Shown here: piece after piece, positions 9,648 to 17,703 of the stretch
How positions within the stretch are numbered: position 1 is the first letter of the stretch
Layout of the letters: each line of letters starts with the position of its first letter
Assembly (NCBI RefSeq): GCF_017491605.1
Contig: NZ_JAFGYY010000037.1
Coordinates: forward strand, 1-36,424
Length of the DNA stretch: 36,424 bases
Reading direction: 5' to 3'
Source of the DNA: Pseudomonas sp. 30_B
GTDB taxonomy: Bacteria; Pseudomonadota; Gammaproteobacteria; Pseudomonadales; Pseudomonadaceae
Made by a program: the position numbers and the translations under genes
Notes under the pieces: generated by a model
What the model saw: the letters and a program-made list of their open reading frames with translations, nothing else
Told to the model about the DNA's origin: nothing
Databases searched by the model: none

Positions 9648-10108
9648 AGCTCTGGCTGCTGCGCCACGGCGAGGCCGAACCCCAGGCCCGCCGCGACTCG
9701 GAGCGGCGCCTGACCGCCCACGGCCGCAAGGAAGTGCTCAAGAGCGCGGCCCAACTCGCCGGCCAGCCGATCGACGGCATCCTTGCCAGCCCCTACGTGC
9801 GCGCCCAGGAAACCGCCGAGCTGATCCGCGAGGCCCTGGGCTTCGACGGTTCCGTCGGCACGGCTCCCTGGCTGACCCCGGACGACGACCCCAAGGATGT
9901 CCTGCGCTTCCTTGACGGCCGCACCGAGCGCAACCTGCTGCTGGTCAGCCACCAGCCGCTGATCGGCTCCCTGGCCGGCCTGCTGGTTCACGGCAGCCGC
10001 AGCGATGCCGTGCCCTTCAGCACTGCATCGCTGGCCGAGCTGGAGGGCGAATGCCCGGTGGCAGGGCTGATGGAACTGATATCGCTGCACCATCCGCGGC
10101 ACAACTGA
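9644..10108 (+). CDS. sixA: Phosphohistidine phosphatase SixA
   Basis: This 154-residue member of the histidine phosphatase (phosphoglycerate-mutase-like) family removes phosphate from protein phosphohistidine. The RHG motif is at residues 7-9 (catalytic His8), with Arg53 in SPYVRAQETA and a second catalytic His103 in VSHQPLIG. The short SixA form lacks extra domains. Translation starts at GTG, overlapping the stop of the DUF4389 gene, which implies coupling. In E. coli SixA acts on NPr of the nitrogen PTS; whether that holds here is inference. A strong bidirectional terminator follows. Confidence 0.9.
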   Translation: MKLWLLRHGEAEPQARRDSERRLTAHGRKEVLKSAAQLAGQPIDGILASPYVRAQETAELIREALGFDGSVGTAPWLTPDDDPKDVLRFLDGRTERNLLLVSHQPLIGSLAGLLVHGSRSDAVPFSTASLAELEGECPVAGLMELISLHHPRHN

Positions 10109-10126
10109 GCGCGTGTGATGCCCCAA

Positions 10127-10154
10127 GAACAAGGCCCCGAAAGGGGCCTTGTTC
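10127..10154. terminator. Bidirectional terminator between sixA and mgtC-like gene
   Basis: GAACAAGGCCCC-GAAA-GGGGCCTTGTTC forms a perfect 12-bp stem with a GNRA loop. It lies between convergent genes and overlaps the last codons of the MgtC-like gene. T residues are limited (CTTGTTC on each strand), so it works mainly through stem strength. Confidence 0.8.
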
Positions 10155-10647
10155 ATCTCAGCGGATCATCTTCGTCGGTCAGCTTGGGCGGCGGCTTGCG
10201 GAAGCGTGCATCGATGCGGCGTTCCAGCCAGCTGCCGAAACTGAGGATCAGCAGCGTCAGGACCACCCCGATGGCGGCGGTGAGCGCGTGGCCGCTGCCG
10301 CAGGCGATGCCGATCATGGAGGACACCCAGATGGTGGCGGCGGTGGTCAGGCCCTCCACGCGGTAGCGGCGTTCGTGGTGGACGATGACCCCGGCGCCAA
10401 TGAAGCCGATGCCGGTCAGCACGCCCTGGACTACCCGGCTGGCGGCGTCGGGGCTGGTCGGGTGCAGTTGCAGGATGACGCCCACCGCCAGCGCGGCGGC
10501 GAGAGCGGTGAGGGCATGGGTGCGCAAGCCGGCGGGGCGGTTGTGCAGTTCTCGGTTGAGGCCGACCAGGCCGCCGCAGAGCGTGGCGATCAGCAGGTTC
10601 AGCAGCAGGTCTAGCTGGCTTGGCGGTATCTGGAAGGCTTCCGGCAT
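10153..10647 (-). CDS. MgtC/SapB-family membrane protein
   Basis: This 164-residue inner-membrane protein has about four to five transmembrane helices. Family hallmarks are LIATLCGGLVGLNRELHNRPAGLRTH (about 19-44, with the conserved Arg and Gly), GIGFIGAGVI (about 78-87) and GLTTAATIWVSS (about 99-110). A short charged C-terminal tail replaces the ACT-like domain of true MgtC, so it is the SapB/YhiD-type short form. The role is uncertain: family members affect Mg2+ adaptation and the F1Fo ATPase, and direct Mg2+ transport is not supported. It is monocistronic and convergent with sixA. Start at 10647 (MPEAFQIPPS). Confidence 0.85.
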   Translation of the reverse strand: MPEAFQIPPSQLDLLLNLLIATLCGGLVGLNRELHNRPAGLRTHALTALAAALAVGVILQLHPTSPDAASRVVQGVLTGIGFIGAGVIVHHERRYRVEGLTTAATIWVSSMIGIACGSGHALTAAIGVVLTLLILSFGSWLERRIDARFRKPPPKLTDEDDPLR

Positions 10648-10840
10648 GACGAATATCCGTCGAGGTGTTCCCCAAAGGGTAGTGCGCCTTCTCTCGCCAG
10701 GTACTGTCGCCGGGCAAATCGTCGCCGGATATTTCGTCGAAAAGCCCCATGACAGAGCGGCTGCATTCGGTCTGAAGGATACGCCCTACAAAAGTTCACA
10801 CGATCAATCTTGTCTGACGTGTCCGTGCATGGAATATTCG

Positions 10841-10858
10841 ACCAAGCAAGTGCTTGGT
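10841..10858. promoter_or_regulatory. Perfect palindrome, likely TetR-type operator
   Basis: ACCAAGCA-AG-TGCTTGGT is a perfect 8-bp inverted repeat with a 2-bp spacer, 60 bp before the GTG start of the acyl-CoA synthetase gene. Its size and symmetry fit a TetR-family site; TetR proteins often control acyl-CoA genes in Pseudomonas. AT-rich boxes (ATCTATCGCTATACC) follow directly. No TetR gene lies in the window, so the regulator would act from elsewhere. Confidence 0.6.
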
Positions 10859-10917
10859 TGATCTATCGCTATACCTCTGAGCTACACCTCTGAAAAAGAA
10901 CAACAAAGGAGGGGCAC

Positions 10918-12585
10918 GTGGTTAAAGCAGTCCGATTACCGCTCGAGCTGATCTATCAGCGCGAGACCAGTCACCCGAACAAGCCTTACCTCGTCCAGCC
11001 CCTGGGTGGTGGCGAGGTGGAAACCCTCACCTGGGGCGAAGTAGGTGATCAGGCGCGGCGCGCCGCCGCCTGGCTACGCAGCCTGGAGCTGCCGGCCGGC
11101 AGCCGGGTGGCGATCATCTCCAAGAACTGCGCGCACTGGGTCGTCGCCGATATCGCTATCTGGATGGCCGGCCATGTCTCCGTGCCGCTGTATCCCAACC
11201 TTACCGCCGACTCCGTGCGCCAGGTGATGAACCACTCCGAGGCGGCGGTGGCCTTTGTCGGCAAGCTGGACGACTGGCCGGCGATGGCCGATGGCGTTCC
11301 ACCGGGCGTGCCGACCGTGGCGCTGCCGCTGCATCCGCCCGGGCACTTCGATCACCAGTGGGCCGATATCCAGAAGCAGTCGCCGATCCGCGACGATCCG
11401 CGCCCGGACGCCGCCACCCTGGCGACCCTCATCTACACCTCCGGCACCACCGGCATGCCCAAGGGGGTGATGCACACTTTCGGCAACTTCGCCTTCGCCG
11501 CCAGCCATGCCATCGAGCTGTTCGGCGTCGGCGAGCAGGACCGGCTGATGTCCTACCTGCCGCTGTGCCACGTGGCCGAGCGCATGTTCGTGGAAATGGC
11601 GTCGATCTACGCCGGGCAGACGATTTTCTTCGCCGAGAGCCTGGATACCTTCGTCGCTGACATGCGCCGCGCACGGCCCACGGTGTTCTTCGGCGTGCCG
11701 CGCATCTGGACCAAGTTCCAGATGGGCGTGTTCGCGCAGATGCCGGCGCAGAAGCTCGACCGCCTGCTGCGCCTGCCCATCGTCGGGCGCCTGGTCGGCC
11801 GCAAGGTGCTCGCCGGCCTTGGCCTGGATGCCGTGCGCTATGCCCTCTGCGGCGCCGCGCCGGTGCCCGACGCGCTGCTCGACTGGTACAAGCGCCTCGG
11901 CCTGAACGTGCTGGAGGTCTATGGCATGACCGAGAACTGCGGCTATTCCCACGTCTGCCGCCCCGGTGAGCAGAGAGCCGGCTGGATTGGCCGCAACAGT
12001 CCCGGCGTGGAGGTGCGCATCAGCGAGGAGGGCGAGGTGCAGGTGCGCAGCGGCGCGACCATGCTCGGCTACTACAAGGATCCGGAGCGTACCGACGAGG
12101 CCATCACCCGCGACGGTTTCCTGCGCACCGGCGACAAGGGCGAGCAGGATGCCGAGGGCAACCTGCGCCTGACCGGGCGGATCAAGGAAATCTTCAAGAC
12201 CGCCAAGGGCAAGTACGTGGCTCCTGCACCCATCGAGAACCGCCTGGCGGTGCACTCGCGCATCGAGCAGATCTGCGTGGTGGGCGACGGCCTGATCGCT
12301 CCGCTCGGACTCTGCGTGCTGTCGGAAATCGGCCGGCAGGAAGCGGCCAACGGCGCCCGTGGCGAGCTGGAGCAGAGCCTGAAAACGCTGCTGGAAGAGG
12401 TGAACAATGCCCTGGACAAGCATGAGCGCCTGGCCGGTCTGGTGCTGGTCCGCGATGTCTGGACGGTGGACAACGGCTTCCTCACCCCGACGCTGAAGAT
12501 CAAGCGCAACGTGGTGGAAGGCACTTACGGCCAGCGCTTCAATGAATGGGCAGAGCGCCGCGAGGCGGTGCAGTGGCATGACTGA
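10918..12585 (+). CDS. AMP-binding acyl-CoA synthetase
   Basis: This 555-residue member of the adenylate-forming superfamily activates a carboxylic acid, probably a medium- or long-chain fatty acid, with ATP and joins it to CoA. The P-loop-like motif YTSGTTGMPKGV is at residues 173-184, YGMTENCG is near 338-345, the ATPase Asp motif FLRTGDKG near 401-408 and the hinge GRIKEIFKTAKGKYV near 420-434. A C-terminal TLKIKRN contains the likely catalytic Lys. Translation begins at GTG behind a strong AGGAGG (10907-10912). It is followed after 15 bp by a hotdog thioesterase, so acyl-CoA formation and hydrolysis are paired in one operon. Substrate range is not visible. A perfect palindrome upstream suggests acyl-responsive repression. 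Confidence 0.9.
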   Translation: MVKAVRLPLELIYQRETSHPNKPYLVQPLGGGEVETLTWGEVGDQARRAAAWLRSLELPAGSRVAIISKNCAHWVVADIAIWMAGHVSVPLYPNLTADSVRQVMNHSEAAVAFVGKLDDWPAMADGVPPGVPTVALPLHPPGHFDHQWADIQKQSPIRDDPRPDAATLATLIYTSGTTGMPKGVMHTFGNFAFAASHAIELFGVGEQDRLMSYLPLCHVAERMFVEMASIYAGQTIFFAESLDTFVADMRRARPTVFFGVPRIWTKFQMGVFAQMPAQKLDRLLRLPIVGRLVGRKVLAGLGLDAVRYALCGAAPVPDALLDWYKRLGLNVLEVYGMTENCGYSHVCRPGEQRAGWIGRNSPGVEVRISEEGEVQVRSGATMLGYYKDPERTDEAITRDGFLRTGDKGEQDAEGNLRLTGRIKEIFKTAKGKYVAPAPIENRLAVHSRIEQICVVGDGLIAPLGLCVLSEIGRQEAANGARGELEQSLKTLLEEVNNALDKHERLAGLVLVRDVWTVDNGFLTPTLKIKRNVVEGTYGQRFNEWAERREAVQWHD

Positions 12586-12600
12586 GCAAGGGGGAATGCA

Positions 12601-13026
12601 ATGATCTGGCGCAACCAGCCCAATCTGGAAAAACTCAACGCGAACCTGAAGAACACCATCGGTGAAGTGCTCGACATCCGTTTCGAGGCCTTCGACGACG
12701 ATTCGATCACGGCCAGCATGGTGGTGGACTCGCGGACCCACCAGCCTTATGGCCTGCTGCATGGTGGCGCTTCGGTGGTGCTGGCGGAGACCGTTGGCTC
12801 CACCGCCAGTTATCTGTGCCTGGATAACAGCAAGTACTACTGCGTCGGCCTTGAGGTGAACGCCAACCACCTGCGCGGCCTGCGCAGCGGGCGGGTAACG
12901 GCGGTGGCGAAAGCGGTGCACATCGGCCGCTCGACCCATGTCTGGGAGATCCGCCTGCATGGGGATGACGGCAAGCCCAGCTGCATTTCGCGGTTGACCA
13001 TGGCCATCGTGCCGCTGGAGCGCTGA
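12601..13026 (+). CDS. Hotdog-fold acyl-CoA thioesterase (YdiI/PaaI type)
   Basis: This 141-residue single-hotdog thioesterase hydrolyses acyl- or aryl-CoA thioesters. The active-site segment is visible: His54 in GLLHGGASVVLAET and catalytic Glu63, as in the 4-hydroxybenzoyl-CoA/YdiI class; then GLEVNANHLR and the strand VWEIRLHGDDGK. AGGGGGA lies before the ATG. It is co-transcribed with the acyl-CoA synthetase. In P. aeruginosa the syntenic gene is PA1618, whose product I recall as a hotdog thioesterase. Possible jobs are recycling CoA from dead-end acyl-CoAs or editing the products of its partner; both are inference. Confidence 0.9.
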   Translation: MIWRNQPNLEKLNANLKNTIGEVLDIRFEAFDDDSITASMVVDSRTHQPYGLLHGGASVVLAETVGSTASYLCLDNSKYYCVGLEVNANHLRGLRSGRVTAVAKAVHIGRSTHVWEIRLHGDDGKPSCISRLTMAIVPLER

Positions 13027-13082
13027 GTCTGAGAGGGCTCTGGGCAGGGCGGGGCGTGCGAGATTTGTGCGGGGCTCGGCCA

Positions 13083-13165
13083 ATCGCGGACGGAGTCCGC
13101 TCCTACGCTCTCTGGTAAACCGCGCCGATGCGGGGGTCGGTGTAGGAGCGGACTCCGTCCGCGAT
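13083..13165. repeat. REP doublet (REPIN-like), GCGGAC type
   Basis: The two 24-bp arms at 13083-13106 and 13142-13165 are perfect reverse complements (core GCGGACGGAGTCCGC, edges GTAGGA...CGAT) with a 35-bp spacer. This is the classic inverted REP pair mobilised by RAYT-type transposases. It lies between the thioesterase gene and the AraC gene. Confidence 0.85.
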
Positions 13166-13257
13166 GTTTTCGCCCAATGCCAGGAGCTGGCGCCGAACAA
13201 CCTGCCGCTCGCAATTTTGTCCAAGACCCACTGTTCCAGCGCCGGTAAAGTAGGCCC

Positions 13258-14061
13258 ATGGAACGCATCGAACATCACAGCAGCGGCCTGCCCGGCGTCC
13301 GTTTCATCGACGCCGAGTACCGTCGTTTCGCCTTTCCCCGGCACTTTCATCTCGACTACCACGTCGGGCTGATGCTGGACGGCTGCCAGCGCTATACCCA
13401 TCGCGGTGAGCGTTCGCTGGCCGGGCATGGCGACATCCTGCTGATGAGCCCCGAGAGTATCCACGACGGTGCCAGCGAGAATGACGACGGCTATCGCATC
13501 CGCGTGCTGTCCATCGACCCGCACTGGCTGGACGACGCCTGCCGCGCCTTCAGCGATGGCCGCCAGGGTGCGCCGCGCCTGACTGCCGCGCAACTGCGCG
13601 ACCCGCGTCTGCAATCCGAACTCCAGCACGCCCACTCACTGCTGCTGGGCGGCGAGCGTCTGGCCCAGGAAGGCCAGCTCTGGCAGGCGCTGGCCGCACT
13701 GTTGGAGCGCGCGTCCAGCTTGCGCATCCGCGAGCCGGGGCAGGGCTTCGATGCCGTGACCTGGGCGCGCATCCGCGAATGGCTGGAGTCGCGCCTGGAA
13801 ACACCGCCCACGCTGGATGAGATCGCCGTGTTCTGCGACCTCAGCCCTTGGCAGGTGCTGCGACGCTTCCGTCACCAGTGCGGGCTGCCGCCGCACCAGT
13901 GGCTGACCCAGCTGCGTCTGGAGCGTGCATTGCCGCGGGTGATCAAGGGCCAGCCGTTGTCGGAGATTGCCCTGAGCCTGGGGTTCTATGACCAGGCCCA
14001 CTTCAGCCGCCTGTTCCGCCGCACCTATGGATTGCCGCCCGCGCGACTACGCCAGCGCTGA
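13258..14061 (+). CDS. AraC-family transcriptional regulator
   Basis: This 267-residue regulator has an N-terminal cupin-like sensing domain (about 10-95: RHFHLDYHVGLMLDG, GDILLMSPESIHDG) and a C-terminal pair of helix-turn-helix motifs (about 165-265), with IAVFCDLSPWQVLRRFRHQ and the signature EIALSLGFYDQAHFSRLFRR. It is immediately upstream of a LysE-type exporter gene (45-bp gap, same strand). That arrangement is common for AraC regulators that control an amino-acid or related export protein, so it probably senses the exported compound. The start is the ATG at 13258, preceded by a moderate AGTAGG site. A REP pair lies upstream. Confidence 0.9.
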   Translation: MERIEHHSSGLPGVRFIDAEYRRFAFPRHFHLDYHVGLMLDGCQRYTHRGERSLAGHGDILLMSPESIHDGASENDDGYRIRVLSIDPHWLDDACRAFSDGRQGAPRLTAAQLRDPRLQSELQHAHSLLLGGERLAQEGQLWQALAALLERASSLRIREPGQGFDAVTWARIREWLESRLETPPTLDEIAVFCDLSPWQVLRRFRHQCGLPPHQWLTQLRLERALPRVIKGQPLSEIALSLGFYDQAHFSRLFRRTYGLPPARLRQR

Positions 14062-14106
14062 TCCGCCACCCAAATCCCGTTTCCTTTCCCACTGGAGAAT
14101 CCCGCC

Positions 14107-14754
14107 ATGCAGGAGGTTCACGTCTTGCTCATGCTCACCGCCGTGTTCGCCGTCGCCCTGGTCAGCCCCGGGCCGGACGTCGCGCTGGTGGTGCGCACGT
14201 CCCTGCACCAGGGCCGCCGCGCCGGCGTGCTCAGTGCCCTGGGGCTGGCCTGCGGCATCCTGGTCCACGGCACCCTGGTGCTGACCGGCGTGTCGCTGCT
14301 GCTCAGCCAGTCGCCGCTGCTGTTCAGTGCGCTGCAACTGGTGGGCGCGGCCTATCTCGGCTGGCTCGGCATCGGCGCGCTGCGCGCACTGCGCAAGCCG
14401 GGCGGGGCAGGGCGTATCGACTGCGAACTGGCTGAATCCCGCCTCGGCCCCTGGCTGCGCGGGATGGCCACCAACCTGTTCAATCCCAAGGCGCTGGTGT
14501 TCTTCCTCGCGCTGCTCAGCAGCCTGATCCCGGCGGACATGTCGGCGCCCGGCAAGGTTGCGGTGGCGGTGATGCTGTTCGGCACCGGCTTCGCCTGGTT
14601 CAGCCTGCTCAGCCTGATCCTCACCCGGCCGCTGTGGCAGCAGCGCCTGCTGCGCGCGGTGCCGGTGATCGATGGCGCGTGCGGGCTGGTGTTCCTGCTG
14701 GTGGCGAGCGGCATCCTGTTCAACGTGGTGAATCACGCGGCGCATTGGGTTTGA
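14107..14754 (+). CDS. LysE/RhtB-family exporter
   Basis: This 215-residue inner-membrane protein has about six transmembrane helices and likely exports an amino acid or derivative. The family signature is seen as VSPGPDVALVVRTSLHQGRRAG (about 19-40), and NLFNPKALVFFLALL (about 123-137) is the second conserved block with its NPK. Length is normal for the family. GGAGA lies about 8 nt before the ATG. It is likely controlled by the AraC regulator just upstream. The substrate cannot be read from the sequence. Confidence 0.9.
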   Translation: MQEVHVLLMLTAVFAVALVSPGPDVALVVRTSLHQGRRAGVLSALGLACGILVHGTLVLTGVSLLLSQSPLLFSALQLVGAAYLGWLGIGALRALRKPGGAGRIDCELAESRLGPWLRGMATNLFNPKALVFFLALLSSLIPADMSAPGKVAVAVMLFGTGFAWFSLLSLILTRPLWQQRLLRAVPVIDGACGLVFLLVASGILFNVVNHAAHWV

Positions 14755-14762
14755 AGGCAAAG

Positions 14763-14841
14763 CGGCGGATAACGCGTGCCGCGTTATGCGCCCTACAGTG
14801 GGCTCATCGTAGGGCGCATAACCGTTCGCGGTTATCCGCCG
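14763..14841. repeat. Paired GGCGGATAAC/GTAGGGCG palindromic element
   Basis: The outer arms CGGCGGATAAC (14763-14773) and GTTATCCGCCG (14831-14841) are perfect reverse complements. Inner arms GTTATGCGCCCTAC and GTAGGGCGCATAAC are also perfect. Together they form a near-continuous inverted repeat around a short centre (AGTGGGCTCATC). A shorter, single form of the same element occurs at 18808-18842 and 36174-36208, so it is a second REP-like family, distinct from the GTAGGAGCG type. The rest of 14755-14991 shows no gene. Confidence 0.8.
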
Positions 14842-14991
14842 AAAGCGTCCGGCACGAGGTCGGATCAAGGCAATTCCGCCGGAGCACCATGGACTTTGGC
14901 CGTACTGCCATCATTCGCGGCGGTGCGGGTCATTGCCCCTGCCAGGTTGCTGTCGGAAAATTCAGACTGTCATTTCCCTGAGTTCGCCGGC

Positions 14992-15792
14992 ATGTCGCAA
15001 TCGGTCTTCTTCGCCCACGCCAATGGCTTCCCCTCGGGCACCTACAGCAAGCTGTTCGACGCCCTGGAGCCGGATTACCGGGTCCACCGGCTGGACATGC
15101 ACGGCCACGACCCGCGCTTCCCGGTGAACGCCAACTGGGAAAACCTGGTGGAGGAGTTGCTGCATCACCTCGAAGGGATGGATGAGCCGGTCTGGGGCGT
15201 CGGTCATTCCCTCGGCGGCGTGCTGCATTACCACGCCGCGCTGCGCCGTCCGGAGCTGTACCGGGGCGTGGTGATGCTCGACTCGCCGCTGCTGACCTTC
15301 GCCGACCAACTGGTGATCCGCGTCGCCAAGCGCTTCGGCTTCATCGACCGCCTCACGCCGGCCGGGCGCACACTGGGCCGTCGCGAAGACTTCAGTGATT
15401 TCGCCGAGGCCCTGGAGTACTTCGCCGGCAAGCCGCTGTTCAAGCGTTTCGACCGCGACTGCCTGGAAGCCTATGTGCGTCACGGGCTGGCGCAATCGAC
15501 GGCGCAGGGGCTGCGGCTGAAATTCGACCCGGCCACCGAGATCAGCATCTATCGCAACGTCCCGCACACCAGCCCCGGCCGGCCGAAGCAGCTGGCGGTG
15601 CCGCTGACCATGGTGCGTGGCCGTCACAGCCGCGTGGTATTGCCGCATCATGCGCGGCTGGTGAGCCGCGTTCCGCTGGGCGAGAACCTGTCGCTGCCCG
15701 GCGGGCACATGTTCCCGCTGGAGCGCCCGCAGGACACCGCCGCGCTGCTCAAGACCGTATTCGCCCGCTGGCAGCAGCGCACAAGCCAATAA
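14992..15792 (+). CDS. Alpha/beta-fold hydrolase (first of pair)
   Basis: This 266-residue serine hydrolase has an early FFAHANGFPSGTY oxyanion loop, nucleophile Ser73 in the elbow GVGHSLGG and a late His in LPGGHMFPLERP; the acid residue is less clear. The ATG at 14992 begins MSQSVFFAHANG, the normal start; the longer in-frame reading back to 14776 runs through a repeat and is rejected. The ribosome site is weak. It is followed after 9 bp by a second, different alpha/beta hydrolase, a pair also found in P. aeruginosa (PA1621-PA1622, from memory). The substrate is unknown; an ester or thioester is likely. Confidence 0.85.
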   Translation: MSQSVFFAHANGFPSGTYSKLFDALEPDYRVHRLDMHGHDPRFPVNANWENLVEELLHHLEGMDEPVWGVGHSLGGVLHYHAALRRPELYRGVVMLDSPLLTFADQLVIRVAKRFGFIDRLTPAGRTLGRREDFSDFAEALEYFAGKPLFKRFDRDCLEAYVRHGLAQSTAQGLRLKFDPATEISIYRNVPHTSPGRPKQLAVPLTMVRGRHSRVVLPHHARLVSRVPLGENLSLPGGHMFPLERPQDTAALLKTVFARWQQRTSQ

Positions 15793-15801
15793 GGAATTGC
15801 C

Positions 15802-16662
15802 ATGACCGCCCACGTCCAGGAAATCCGCCTGAACCTGCCGCACATCGAACTGGCCGCCCACCTCTTCGGTCCGGAAGACGGCCGCCCGGTGATCGCCCTG
15901 CACGGCTGGCTGGATAACGCCATGAGCTTCGCCCGCCTGGCGCCGAAACTCCCCGGCCTGCGCATCCTCGCCCTCGACTTCGCCGGCCACGGCCTCTCGG
16001 CGCACCGCGCGCCGGGGGCCAGCTACCTGCTGTGGGACTATGCCCTGGACGTACTGATGGTGGCCGACCAGATGGGCTGGGAGCGCTTCACCCTGCTCGG
16101 GCACTCCATGGGCGCCATCGTCTCGGTGCTGCTGGCCGGCGCCATGCCCGAGCGCATCGAGCGCCTGGCGCTGATCGACGGCCTGGTGCCCTACACCGGC
16201 GAGGCGGACACCTCGCCACAGAAGCTGGGCGAGGCACTGCGCGCGCAACTGGCCCTGCCGAACAAGCGCAAACCGGTGTACGAGATGATCGACCGCGCCG
16301 TGGAGGCGCGCATGAAGGGCGTCGGCGCAGTCAGCCGTGAAGCGGCGGAGCTGCTGGCCTCCCGTGGGCTGATGCCGGTACCCGGTGGCTACACCTGGCG
16401 CAGCGACTCGCGCCTGACCCTGCCGTCGCCGCTGCGCCTGACCCGTGCCCATGCGCGGCAATTCGTGCAGGCCATCCAGTGCCCGACCAGCCTGGTGCTG
16501 GCGCAGCAGGGGCTGCTGGCGGTGGAGCCGGCCACCCGCGAGCTGCTCAAGGATCGCCCCATCGAGGTCCATGAACTGCCCGGCCAGCACCACCTGCACC
16601 TGGACGACGAGGCTGGCGCCGAGGCGGTGGCCGCCGTGTTCCGGCCGTTCCTGCAGGGCTGA
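15802..16662 (+). CDS. Alpha/beta-fold hydrolase (second of pair)
   Basis: This 286-residue serine hydrolase has the oxyanion region ALHGWLDNAMSF (about 32-43), LDFAGHGLSAHR (about 58-69), nucleophile Ser102 in LLGHSMGA, and a C-terminal His cluster, GQHHLHLDD, holding the catalytic His. A lid region (about 135-215) separates core strands. It resembles haloalkane-dehalogenase/epoxide-hydrolase-like and MhpC-like esterases but cannot be assigned a substrate. AAGGA precedes the ATG. The 9-bp gap implies co-transcription with the upstream hydrolase. No signal peptide is visible, so it is cytoplasmic. Confidence 0.87.
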   Translation: MTAHVQEIRLNLPHIELAAHLFGPEDGRPVIALHGWLDNAMSFARLAPKLPGLRILALDFAGHGLSAHRAPGASYLLWDYALDVLMVADQMGWERFTLLGHSMGAIVSVLLAGAMPERIERLALIDGLVPYTGEADTSPQKLGEALRAQLALPNKRKPVYEMIDRAVEARMKGVGAVSREAAELLASRGLMPVPGGYTWRSDSRLTLPSPLRLTRAHARQFVQAIQCPTSLVLAQQGLLAVEPATRELLKDRPIEVHELPGQHHLHLDDEAGAEAVAAVFRPFLQG

Positions 16663-16745
16663 GAGAAATACCCCGTAGCGCCGTTCGGCTTGACTAAACC
16701 GGGGCCTGCCGCGAGTCTGCACGGATCGTTTCAGGGAGATAGTGC

Positions 16746-17636
16746 ATGCTCGACATCCAGACCGCCGCGCGCCCGTGCTGCAAAGGGACTTACCAGGCCG
16801 CCGCGCAGAGGCCCCGGATGCCACGTCGGCTGCACGCCCTGCTGCTGGGCGGCCTGCTCACCGCCGGCAGCGGCAGCTTCGCCGCCGACCTGCCCGACAG
16901 CCACGACCTGGACATCCTGCCGCGCTTCCCGCGCTCGGAAATCGTCGATTTCAACCAGGCGGCCAGCCAGGAACGGACCTATCCGCAAGGCTCGATCAGC
17001 CGCATCAGCGGGCGCCTGCGCATGGAAGGGGAGGTGCGCGCCGTCGGCAACCTGACCGCCGTGACCTACCGCCTGCCCGACGAGGACTCCAGCCAGAGCG
17101 CCTTCGCCGCCGCGCGCAAGGACCTGCTCAAGGCCGACGCCACGCCGCTGTTCTGGTGCGAAAGCCGTGACTGCGGCTCCAGCAACCTGCTGGCGAATTC
17201 GGTGTTCGGCAATTCCAAGCTCTTTGGTCCGGACGACCAGCAGGCCTATCTCCTGGTGCGCCTCGCCGCGCCCCATGAGAACAGCCTGCTGGCGGTCTAC
17301 ACCATCACCCGCGGCAACCGCCGCGCCTACCTGCACGCCGAACAGCTGGACAGCAGCGCCGCCCTTGGCGAATTGCTGCCCAGCCCGTCCACCCTGATGC
17401 GCCTGCTCAAGGCCAATGGCGAGCTGACCCTGAGCCATGTGCCGGAGCAACCCGGCGGCGCCTGGCTCGACCTGCTGGTGCGCACCCTGCGCCTGGACAC
17501 CGGCGTGCGCGTCGAACTGGCCGGCAAGCACGCTGGCGATTGGCGCACCGCGCTGACCGCCCAGGGCGTGCTCGATGCGCGCCTGGAGCAGGGCAAGGAC
17601 GACAGCGACGGCCTGCACCTGACCTGGCTGCGCTGA
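16746..17636 (+). CDS. DUF4892 periplasmic protein
   Basis: This 296-residue exported protein matches my recollection of the DUF4892 family: LPRFPRSEIVDF near the mature N terminus, SISRISGRLRMEGEVRA, LTAVTYRLP, LFWCESRDCGSSNLLANSV (two Cys, probable disulfide) and FGPDDQQAYLLVRLA. The C-terminal third resembles an OmpA-like alpha/beta fold (GVRVELAGKHAGDW) but lacks clear peptidoglycan-binding residues. Two starts are possible. ATG 16746 has AGGGAG; ATG 16818 (MPRRLHALLLGG) places a standard signal peptide (cleavage after SFA) at the N terminus and has AGAGG. The second gives a more normal signal peptide. Function is unknown; it precedes the AI-2E-family permease gene by 67 bp. Confidence 0.75.
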   Translation: MLDIQTAARPCCKGTYQAAAQRPRMPRRLHALLLGGLLTAGSGSFAADLPDSHDLDILPRFPRSEIVDFNQAASQERTYPQGSISRISGRLRMEGEVRAVGNLTAVTYRLPDEDSSQSAFAAARKDLLKADATPLFWCESRDCGSSNLLANSVFGNSKLFGPDDQQAYLLVRLAAPHENSLLAVYTITRGNRRAYLHAEQLDSSAALGELLPSPSTLMRLLKANGELTLSHVPEQPGGAWLDLLVRTLRLDTGVRVELAGKHAGDWRTALTAQGVLDARLEQGKDDSDGLHLTWLR

Positions 17637-17703
17637 TTCGCCTACGCTGAAGGCTGGCGCTCTGGACAGGGCGTCTCACCGTTTTCGATTTTCTGGAGTC
17701 TCG

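Noticed and set aside
10153..10647. Calling the MgtC-like protein a magnesium transporter or virulence factor
   Set aside because: It lacks the C-terminal domain of MgtC, and family members are not proven Mg2+ transporters.
14776..14991. N-terminal extension of the first alpha/beta hydrolase
   Set aside because: The extension translates the palindromic repeat and has no similarity to the family; ATG 14992 starts at the conserved fold.
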